A stretch of 64,000 nt of DNA from an uncultured Christensenella sp. Lineage in GTDB: Bacteria > Bacillota > Clostridia > Christensenellales > UBA3700. The stretch lies in NCBI GenBank assembly GCA_910583995.1, contig CAJTYW010000001.1, positions 124,001-188,000 on the forward strand, read 5' to 3'. A program made the position numbers and the translations under genes. Numbering within the stretch: position 1 is the first letter of the stretch; each line of letters begins with the position of its first letter. This document shows positions 9,286-18,900 of this stretch, in pieces. The notes under the pieces were generated by a model that did no database searches, had not been told where the DNA came from, and was given only the letters and a program-made list of their open reading frames with translations.

Positions 9286-10601
9286 TATTTTTCCTCCGTA
9301 ATTGTGCCAAATAGTGATGCAGATTGTGATGCAGTAATCAAAACATTTTTAAATGTACCGATTAATGATTTGTCACCGCAAAAAGTAACCAATCTTCCGC
9401 AATCTGTTCTGCCACAAAGATTACCATTTTCTTTAGTGTCTTCTACTAATACTCTATAAACATTGCCTTCATAAGTTCTGCTAAGTTTCTTTGTTATTTC
9501 GTTTTGTGCTTTAATTAACTTTTGTATTCTTTTTGATTTTATCTCGTATGGAATTTGTTCCATCGTGCTTGCAGGAGTACCTTTTCTTGGTGAATAAATA
9601 TAAGTAAATGCACCGCTAAATTGTACTTGACTTACAATGTCCAATGTGTCTTCAAAGTCTTCTTCCGTCTCGCCAGGAAAACCAACCATAATATCGGTTG
9701 TTATACCACATAACGTCATTTTTTCTCTAATTTTTTTTACGATTTCAAGATAATTCTCTCTTGTATAATGCCTATTCATTGCCTTTAATATTTTGTTACT
9801 ACCTGATTGTATAGGCAAATGAATGTTCTTACACAAAGTATCATAATTTGCTATTATATCAATAACTTTTTCATTCAAATCTTTTGGGTGTGAAGTCATA
9901 AATCTAACCCTGTAATCCCCGGGGATTTGTGCAATTTTTTCAAGCAAAGTCGCAAAATCAATCTCATTATTTTCAAAATCATTGCCGTAAGAGTTTACAT
10001 TTTGTCCTAAAAGAGTAATTTCTTTATATCCCGATTCAATAAGCGTTTTACACTCATTTATTATAGCTTCAGGTTTTCGGCTTCTCTCTCTTCCCCTTAC
10101 ATAAGGCACAATGCAATAAGTGCAAAAATTATTGCAACCATACATAATATTAACCCACGCGTTTGGCATTGATGTTCTTGTATACTCGATATTCTCTAAA
10201 ACTTCAGGTTTTTCGTCGTCAGGCGTTAAAATTGTTTTTTTATGTCTATTTTGCAGTGTTAAAATTGCATTTTTTAATTCTTCTAGATTATTTGCACCCA
10301 AAATAATATCTATAAACGGATATTTTTTTAAAAGTTCTTCAGACTTTCCTTTTTGTCCTGACATACAGCCAACAACTGCAACAATAAGCTTTGGATTTGC
10401 TCTTTTTATTTTCTTTAGTTTTCCGATATGTCCTAATATCTTTTGTTCGGCAGTATCTCTAATACAACAAGTATTAAAGACAACAATATCAAAATTATCA
10501 TCTTTACTTTCTGTATATCCAAGTTCTTCAAGAGTTTTTGCAAGTCTTTCTGACTCGTGTACATTCATTTGACAGCCGTAAGTATTTATTTTGTAGTACA
10601 T
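9285..10601 (-). CDS. miaB: tRNA-2-methylthio-N6-dimethylallyladenosine synthase
   Basis: MiaB is a radical-SAM methylthiotransferase that converts i6A37 to ms2i6A37. The N-terminal UPF0004 domain carries cluster cysteines Cys10 (TYGCQMN), Cys46 (or Cys45) in NTCCIRD and Cys79 (VGCM). The radical-SAM motif is Cys156-x3-Cys160-x2-Cys163. A TRAM domain ends the protein. The reading frame is open for 19 more codons upstream (to 10658). I chose the ATG at 10601 because TTGGAG sits 8 nt before it and the protein then starts MYYKINTYGC, as in the family; this gives 438 residues. It is the first gene of the miaB-mutS-mutL-miaA operon. Confidence 0.95.
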   Translation of the reverse strand: MYYKINTYGCQMNVHESERLAKTLEELGYTESKDDNFDIVVFNTCCIRDTAEQKILGHIGKLKKIKRANPKLIVAVVGCMSGQKGKSEELLKKYPFIDIILGANNLEELKNAILTLQNRHKKTILTPDDEKPEVLENIEYTRTSMPNAWVNIMYGCNNFCTYCIVPYVRGRERSRKPEAIINECKTLIESGYKEITLLGQNVNSYGNDFENNEIDFATLLEKIAQIPGDYRVRFMTSHPKDLNEKVIDIIANYDTLCKNIHLPIQSGSNKILKAMNRHYTRENYLEIVKKIREKMTLCGITTDIMVGFPGETEEDFEDTLDIVSQVQFSGAFTYIYSPRKGTPASTMEQIPYEIKSKRIQKLIKAQNEITKKLSRTYEGNVYRVLVEDTKENGNLCGRTDCGRLVTFCGDKSLIGTFKNVLITASQSASLFGTITEEK

Positions 10602-10712
10602 CAATTTCTCCAATGTAATAAGTTTTTTCAATAAATAAATTATTTTATACAAAATCAAATTTACCTATTGAGTATTGATTTTTTAATTTTGTGATAAAAA
10701 ATATACATTATA

Positions 10713-10741
10713 ATAATACTATAAAATAATATAATTTTCAA
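10713..10741 (-). promoter_or_regulatory. Probable promoter of the miaB operon
   Basis: The minus-strand -35 box TTGAAA (10741-10736), a 17-bp spacer and the -10 box TATTAT (10718-10713) predict a start near 10706, about 100 nt upstream of miaB. No equally good rightward promoter for the divergent PBP gene was found in the same interval. Confidence 0.55.
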
Positions 10742-10803
10742 GTGATTTTTAATATTTATAATAAATAATTAAAATAAACACAAAATATTAAAGAGGTAAA
10801 AAA

Positions 10804-12939
10804 ATGAAAAAAGTATTAAAAATAAGTGCAATTACATTAAGTATAATAATTGGATTGATATTGATACTTGCTATAATCGGAATATCTTATTTTTTCATAT
10901 CGACAAATGATGTAAAACTTGACCTTTCAAAATTGGACGGAAATTATAGTAATGTCAAGATTTTTGATGGTGATAATAGACAAATTATGTTAAAAAACAG
11001 CAATTATACTTCGATTAGCGAAGTTTCTCCTTATATAATCGATACATTTGTAAGTGTGGAAGACAAAAGATTTTTTAAACACAAAGGTATTGATATAACA
11101 AGAATGTGTTCTGCTGCAGTAAAAAATATAGGTAGTAAAAGTTTAAAAGAAGGTGCATCTACTATTACTCAACAATTGATTAAAAATACTCACCTTACAA
11201 ATGACAAAACTTTTAAGCGAAAACTATCTGAAATTAGACTTGCTATAAAGCTGGAAAAACAATTGTCAAAAGAACAAATAATGGAAAAATACCTAAATAA
11301 TTTATATTTTGGTAGCGGTATATATGGCGTACACGATGCTTGCCTTGCCTTTTTTGATAAACTACCTGCAGATGTAAATTTAAGCGAAGCAGCTATGCTT
11401 GTAGGTGTGGTTAAAAACCCTGCCAAAAACTCTCCTATAACTAATTTTGACGGAGCGATAGATAGACAAAAGGTTGTTTTTTCCGTTTTAAAAAATAATA
11501 AAACTTATGACACAAAAACTATTGAAAATGCAAAAAATAATGAAATTGTTCTAAAAAACGGCTTAATTTATAATAAAACATACAAATCTTTTATAAATAA
11601 CGCGCTTTTTGAGAGTACTATGCTATTAAATATGAGCGAAAAAGAGATTGCAAGCAACGGTTATAAAATAGTAACTTATTTAAATCAAGAGTTGCAAGAA
11701 AGTATGTATAATGAAATGGAAAGTTGTAATAATGATTATAATTTTGTAAGAGCAAGTATTGATAATAATGCTATGGGAGTTACAAGTTATATATCAAATT
11801 TAGCACAACTTGACCAAGATATTTCAAGGCAAGCGGGTTCGATTATTAAACCTTTTAGCGTTTTTCTTCCTGCATACGAAAACAATATGATTAATAGCTT
11901 AACTCAAATTTTAGATGAGAAAGTTGATTTTAACGGATACTCACCTTCTAATTATAATAAGGTTTATCACGGATATGTAAGTGTAAAAGATGCAGTTGCA
12001 CACTCATATAACATACCTGCAGTAAAATTGTTAAATGAATTAGGCATTGATTCAAGTGTTGAGTTTTTATCAAGATACGGAATTAATGTAAACAATAAAT
12101 CAAAAAATTTAACTCTTGCACTTGGTGCAAACTCTATCTCACCACTTAAAATTGCGTCTTGCTACTCTTCTATTGCAAATAATGGTTATTTTGAAGATTG
12201 TAAATTTGTTAAACAAATTATAGATAGTAATGGAAAAATAGTGTATTCTCGTAAAAATGCTAGTTTTCAAGTGGTAAGTCAAGATATTAATTATTTAATG
12301 CTTGATAATTTGTTTGAAGTTGCAAAAAATGGCACAGGTAAAAAACTTAAAAATCTGCCTTATCAAATTGCTTGTAAAACAGGAACAGTAGCATCAAGCA
12401 ACGGAGACAATACTGATGCTTGGTGTTGTGCGATTACGTCAAAAGATACTTTTATCGCTTGGGACGGGGCAAAACAAGGAGATTTTTTGGATAAAAACCA
12501 CGGCGGTAGTAGCTTTCCTGCAATGAGTGTAAAAGATTATGCTGATTTTGTATATCGCAGTGAAAAACCAAAAGATTTTGACCTGCCACAAGACATTTTC
12601 AAATTAAATGTTGATTATGATAAACTGCAAAATGAGCATATTGTAATTGCTGTCCCGGATAATTTTGAAGGTAGTACTATAACAGGAATTTTTACTAAAC
12701 AAAATTTGCCTAAAATGGCAGCTTATGCGGTAGACTTTAATATAAATAGCGGCTTTTTTGAAGATGTGATTGAGTTTAATGGAGATATTGGTGCAAAATA
12801 TAACATTTATATAGATAATAATGGTGAAAAGGTGTTGATCAACAACATTGTATGCAATGGTGATATAGTAAGATTGATAATTAAAAAAGATAATGTATTT
12901 AAGCATTACAATTATTTTGTTGAATATTGTCCTGATTAA
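10804..12939 (+). CDS. Bifunctional class A penicillin-binding protein
   Basis: This is a peptidoglycan glycosyltransferase/transpeptidase of 711 residues, anchored outside the membrane. A single N-terminal membrane helix spans about residues 8-32. The GT51 domain has catalytic Glu86 (VSVEDKRFFKHKG), EGASTITQQ (116-124) and KEQIMEKYLN. The transpeptidase has Ser346-x-x-Lys349 (SIIK), Ser401-Tyr-Asn and the KTG triad at 525-527. About 130 C-terminal residues after the transpeptidase do not match a domain I can name. AAAGAGGT precedes the ATG. It is monocistronic, divergent from miaB and closed by a strong terminator. Confidence 0.95.
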   Translation: MKKVLKISAITLSIIIGLILILAIIGISYFFISTNDVKLDLSKLDGNYSNVKIFDGDNRQIMLKNSNYTSISEVSPYIIDTFVSVEDKRFFKHKGIDITRMCSAAVKNIGSKSLKEGASTITQQLIKNTHLTNDKTFKRKLSEIRLAIKLEKQLSKEQIMEKYLNNLYFGSGIYGVHDACLAFFDKLPADVNLSEAAMLVGVVKNPAKNSPITNFDGAIDRQKVVFSVLKNNKTYDTKTIENAKNNEIVLKNGLIYNKTYKSFINNALFESTMLLNMSEKEIASNGYKIVTYLNQELQESMYNEMESCNNDYNFVRASIDNNAMGVTSYISNLAQLDQDISRQAGSIIKPFSVFLPAYENNMINSLTQILDEKVDFNGYSPSNYNKVYHGYVSVKDAVAHSYNIPAVKLLNELGIDSSVEFLSRYGINVNNKSKNLTLALGANSISPLKIASCYSSIANNGYFEDCKFVKQIIDSNGKIVYSRKNASFQVVSQDINYLMLDNLFEVAKNGTGKKLKNLPYQIACKTGTVASSNGDNTDAWCCAITSKDTFIAWDGAKQGDFLDKNHGGSSFPAMSVKDYADFVYRSEKPKDFDLPQDIFKLNVDYDKLQNEHIVIAVPDNFEGSTITGIFTKQNLPKMAAYAVDFNINSGFFEDVIEFNGDIGAKYNIYIDNNGEKVLINNIVCNGDIVRLIIKKDNVFKHYNYFVEYCPD

Positions 12940-12947
12940 GTATAAAT

Positions 12948-12977
12948 AAAAAATCGTCAACTAATTGACGATTTTTT
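12948..12977. terminator. Bidirectional intrinsic terminator between convergent genes
   Basis: A 13-bp perfect stem (AAAAAATCGTCAA / TTGACGATTTTTT) with loop CTAA lies between the PBP end and the glucan synthase end. It gives a U tract in both directions. Confidence 0.9.
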
Positions 12978-12994
12978 ATTTTAAAACAATTATT

Positions 12995-15900
12995 TTATTG
13001 TTTATAATTAACCCCAATATCGTAATCTAATACATTACCATCTATTTTTACAATAAATATATCGTTATCGGTGTTTGCAGCTACATTATTTACTATAAAG
13101 CTATTTTTATTGCTTTTTGCTATTTTTATAGTTGCCTTATAATTTTCAAAATTTAACTGCACAGAATAATTATCAATAGTTTTATTAGGTTTTATTAATA
13201 TTTGATTGTCTTCAAAGTTTATGCCTAATATATCATTTAAAATTACTTTATAAATCCAAGAACTACTGCCTGTATACCAACTCCAACCACCTTCGCCTGT
13301 TGTATAAACATCTGCACTTATAACAAAAGGTTCATTGTTGTATTTCATACTATCCTTTGTAATATTAATTGGGTTGATAAGGTTTAATATTTCCATAGCT
13401 TTGCCCATATTGTGTTTTGCAAGTGCTTTTATAAACCAAGCGACAGAATGAGTGTATTGTCCGCCGTTTTCTCTTACACCTTCAGGATAATTAGAAATAT
13501 AACCATAGTACTTTTTGTCATTAAATGGTGGGGCTAATAGTTTAACCAATTTATTTTCTCTGTCTACCAGCGTTTCGGCAAATACTAAGGAATGTTTGAC
13601 TTTATCATCGTCACAAGCACCTGAAATTGCAGAAAATGCTTGACTTATCAAATCGATTTTGCATACATTGCAATCTTCTGAGCCTAACCACTCTCCATCT
13701 TTTGTAATCGCACGATTATACCAGTTTCCATTGTAAGCGTTTGAAATTCCGTCTTTTAGTTTTTCCAATGCTTTTTCAAATGCTTTTTTATCTTTTGCAT
13801 TGCAGTATTTGATAAAACGCGTTATAACATAGTAACAGAACATTGAAAGCCATACACTTTCGCCTTCCTTATCATTGCCGATATTATTTAATGCATCGTT
13901 CCAATCGCCGTCACCAATTAGTAACAATCCGTTTTTACCAAATTTTAAAGCATTATTAATTGCTCTAACGCAGTGAGAATACAAACTTTCGCTAATATCT
14001 GACTTTTCAAAAGCTTTGTACAAATCACTTTGGTTTTCAGGAATACTCTCGCTTTTTAAATAAGATAGTACTGCTTTTAAAATATCATTATCGTTTGTAA
14101 AATCAATATATTCACAAACAACATAAGGTAAAAACAATTTATCATCACTTATTTTTGTCCTAACGCCTTCAGCATAGTTATGCCACCAATGTAGTACATC
14201 ACCTTCTATAAATTGTCTTTCTGCAGATAGCGTAATGTGATATTTAACATATTCCGGATTTGTATACAAATATGCAAGGCAATCTTGTAATTGGTCTCTA
14301 AACCCTATTGCACCACCCACTTGATAATATCCGCATTTACCGCAAAGTCTCGCAGAATAAGTTTGGTACATAAGCCAATTATTAAATAAAGTGTCTAATT
14401 CCTTATTATCAGTTGAAATTGTAATTTTATTTAAGTTTTCAAAGCTTTCTAATGTTTCTTTTATTTTATTCTCTACAATATCTTCAGTATAGTCATTAAT
14501 AATTTCGTCATCACAAGACATAACGATAAATAATTTTTTACACTCGTGTGGCGGTAAATCAATATTTACTTGGTTGTGAAGATTGCAGTTTTCGTCAAAG
14601 AATGAGTAAATGTCGCTTTTCAACATTTTTATAAACACTCTTTGGTTTGTTTTTACATTATTAACTGCAGTGATATTGTTTTCTGTAGACATTATCAAGT
14701 TTCGTTTTTCTCTGTCTACGCCTAAGGCTAATTTAAGTCTAAAGTCGATTTTTGCATTTTGTGGATAGTCTTTAATGTTAGTAATATTTAAAGAGTAAAG
14801 TTTGCTTTTTCCGTCATCAATTATCGTAGACATTGTATTGCATTGCAAACCATTGTACAAAAGCACAAAATCAATAAAACCTTGACCGTATTTTACATAT
14901 CCACCTTCGGCAAATTTATTTAAAATTAAATTCTTGTTTTCTGCAGTCAAAATTACACTTTCACTATTAATGTTTCCATAAGCTTCACCACGCCACTCTG
15001 TGACTTTGCAGTTTCTGGAATTTCCAAAATAAGTGAAGTTTTCTCCATTATTAGATGCCACAAATCCGCCATATTTACCGCATATTACATTGCTGTATGG
15101 CTTTTTTGTTTTGCAGGTTAAAATATAATTTTTGCCCGAAAAACCACCGCAGTTATTTTGTATATTAAAAGGTGGAATATCAATATTTTCACTTTTTACA
15201 CAAGGTATATTTTCGCTTTTTTCATAATTAGTATTTATTATGATTTCGCTATTTAATGTGATAAAAGCTATTTTTTTGATATTATCTGCAACATTTTTGT
15301 CTTTATTAAATATTACTTTAATATCATAAAACTCTTCTCTTATGAGTTTATGAACGCCTTCTAACACGCCGCTACAAAATATAGTAAAATCACCACATAA
15401 TGGCTTTAATATTCTTAACGATTTTAGCAATAATTTAAATGAATTACTATCTAGAGTGTTAAGGTAAATTATATCGTCATTAATCGATATTCCGTATCTA
15501 GCAAGTTCTTCTGCAATTTCTTTGTTCTCTTTTGCTTTTAGACTAAGAGTGTTATATTTGCCATACTTTAATTTGTAAGCTAGTTTTGTCAAAAAATCAT
15601 AGTTGCTATTTGAATCAAATATTTTTCGTATTGCAGAAAGTGTCGGTAATTTTGCAGAATAAATCAAATTATAAACAGCTTTTTTGCAATTAATTTGCGA
15701 TAATTTGCTTGTAAGTTCGCTATAGCTTTCTGCATATAAAATAACTTGATAATATTCAAAGTTATCCATTTTACTGCAATCAATATTGCTATTGTAAGTG
15801 AATATAGGATATACGATATCGCCAAAAGAATTATCAAATTCCTTGTCATTAAAATTGATTTTTCCTGTTATTATATCGTAACAATTGCTTTTATTGCTCT

Positions 15901-18900
15901 CAAAAACAATTTTGCCAGCACCGATTATTCTGATAGCTACATATTTTTTTATGTTTGATTTTCTTCTGTAAATCACAGTGCAATCGTCATATTTTTGGCT
16001 TGATATAAACAAATCTTTAAACGCAGGGTGTGCGATATAGTCCGCTTCACTTTGAATATTTATTTCACCTACACCACGTATATTAATATTGTTTAAGTTT
16101 TTGCAGTTTATATTAAACTTTCTAACTTCGCCATTTATGCAGTTAGGAATATAAATTTCTGCACATATACCTTGCTTTGTGTTGGCATATTGCACTTTTT
16201 CGGTATCTGCAACAAAAGCGTAATCGGACGAATTTTTTAAGCTAGGATAATAGCAGATTTCTTCATTTGTGTCATTATTGTAAATAGTATTTTTAAAACC
16301 AAAGCTTTCAAAAGTGTTGTGATACTTGCAAATATTGCTATTATAAATACTGCTTAAATTATCACCAAAACTATTAAAGAAAGCTGTGTATTTACCATTT
16401 GTAAGCACTCCAATTGTATTTTTATCTTCTGTTTTAAAATTAGTTCCGTCAAACTTGCTATATATAAAGTCTTCTTTCGGTTTTTTAAAACTTCTCTCTT
16501 GAATTTTTCTCTCACTTAGCAAGATTTTTGCAGACTTAATTTTTTGTTCACTCTCAAAAAATTCGGAAATATTATTGCCACAAATCGCATTGGTAATGCT
16601 AGCAAGTATCATACCTTGATGGTGGCTCATATATTGGTAGATAATATGCTTTCTTGAAGTAATATCAATCGCTTCGTAAAATCCATATTCGCCATAACCA
16701 CATTCTTTTTTGATAGCTTGAAGATTTTTAACTGCTTCTTTAGCGTTTATTCGCAAAGCTAAAGCGCTGGCATAAGGCGTGATAACACATCTGTTATGGC
16801 TATTTCGTATTGCAAGCTCTTTTAGTCCGAACGAATAGTATTGATATCTTAAATTTTCGTCAAATTTATAGTAACCACTCTCAGATATACCCCATATATT
16901 TTGACATTTATTTTTTATTGCAAGTTTTACAATATTACTTTCCGTTTGATATAATAAAGAATTTCTAGGTGCTCTAATAAAAATATTTGGTAGCAAATAT
17001 TCAAACATTGTACCCGACCAAGAAACAAGCGTATTACCGCCAAAACCAACACAATCACGTGATAAATTGTTCCAAGGCGTAGCATTTTGGTAAAAGGCTG
17101 CGTATAAATAATACAAAATTCTTGCTTCACTAGCCATTAAATCGTAGTAATTATCAAACGATTGTGTTTTTACATTATAACCTATGTGGAACAAGTTTTT
17201 ATCTTTGTCAAGAAGAAAATCCAAATCAATTTCGTCAATTAACTTTGAAACAATATCTATACCATACAATGAGTGTTTTTTAATAAATTGTTTTACAACT
17301 ATAAGGCAAGCCAGCATATTGCCATTATCTACTGAAGATATATAAAATGGATATGCAGGGGTATTGTCTTCTATATTGTACCAGTTATAAAAATTGCCAT
17401 TGTATTTTTCTATATTCTCAAGCAAATTTAATTTGCAAATCAATTTTCTTTCTGCTTCTGCTTGACTTATAATACCAAGTTCGCAAGCGCAAATCTCACT
17501 TAGGATAGAAAAACCTAAATTTGTTGGTGAAGTATAATGTGACTTCCCGCCAAAAGGACGAATTTGTATATTGTCTGTAACTAAGTTATTGCTGTCTTGA
17601 ATATCAAAATATTTATAAGTGCGTCTTGCAACATCAAGCAAAAAGTCCTTTTCAGATGAAGTGATTTCCTGTTTTTCATTTTGTTTTATTGATGTGATAT
17701 ACAAGCTTATCGCAAAAGCAATAAATATTGCACTATATCCTACAACATAAATGTTACTTATAAATACAATGCTAATTATCAGCATAACTATACTTTGCGT
17801 AACAACAAATCTGCAATAATTATCTATTCCGCCTTTGGATTGAGTTTGGCTAAATGTCGTCCAGTTTAATCTGTTGCTAGATGTTGAAATCCTGCAAATA
17901 ATCGTATCTATTGCGACAAGCAAATTGTTAATTGCCATAATAGGCAGTGTGAAGAATGATATAATCATATCACCTATTATGGAAAGTATATTTTTTACAA
18001 CAAAAATTGGTTTTATATTGTGTCTAGTTCCGTCAATTGTTCGTAGCAAACTTAAAAAGTAATTAGTACCAAACCCAATAATAAATGGTATTGCGTAAAT
18101 AAAATTACCAGTTATCATACAATTTAGCAAGTGTATCAATAAAGATAGTTTGCTAAAACCGCTCATAATATTTAAAATAATTATATGCTTATAAATCGGT
18201 GATTTATTTAAATTCTTTTTTTCCTTATCATCGTTTTTTATTGTGTTTTTTACAAATCCACCAAGCAGTAAATCCCCTTTAAACCAACGATTATGCCTTG
18301 AAATTTCAGATGGTATGCTGTTAGGTGCATTTTCAAAAGCGACTTCAGGTAGTTCACCTGTTTTTAAAACGCTACCTTCAATAATGTCGTGGCTTAAAAT
18401 TCTGTTTTGTGGGAAAACATTGTTTAGTTTAGCATAATATGGCTCAAGTCTGAATATTCCTTTACCACAGTAAATACCTTTACCAAAAAAGTTGTAATAA
18501 AAGGAATTAGTTGGCATATAGCGTGAATATCCACAATCAAAGTAGTATCTTTTGCCATATATTGTATTCATAGAATATAAGTCATACTTTGTTTTAAAAG
18601 TCATTAAGTCATATTGTTTATTAAGTGGGTGCAACATACGGCATACACTATCAAATATTGTGTTTGGCAACAAGCAATTATCGTCGTCAAGTGTCGCGAT
18701 AAAAGTAGGTTTTTCTATTTCGTCACGCATTATAAAAGCAAATTTTTCTTTGTCGCCTGTTAAAAGCAACTCGCAAAAATCAAGTATTGCACCTCTTTTT
18801 CTCTCAAAAGCTGTGTAATATTTGCCTTGTTTTACTCTTTTTCTAACAAAAACATTAACATCACTTAGACCAATTAATCTACTGCTTAAACGCTTATTTA

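Noticed and set aside
10602..10658. An N-terminal extension of MiaB by 19 codons
   Set aside because: No ribosome site precedes it and the family begins at MYYKINTYGC, which has TTGGAG in front.
12604..12960. A 118-codon frame antisense to the PBP C-terminus
   Set aside because: No ribosome site or family; composition is explained by the PBP coding strand.
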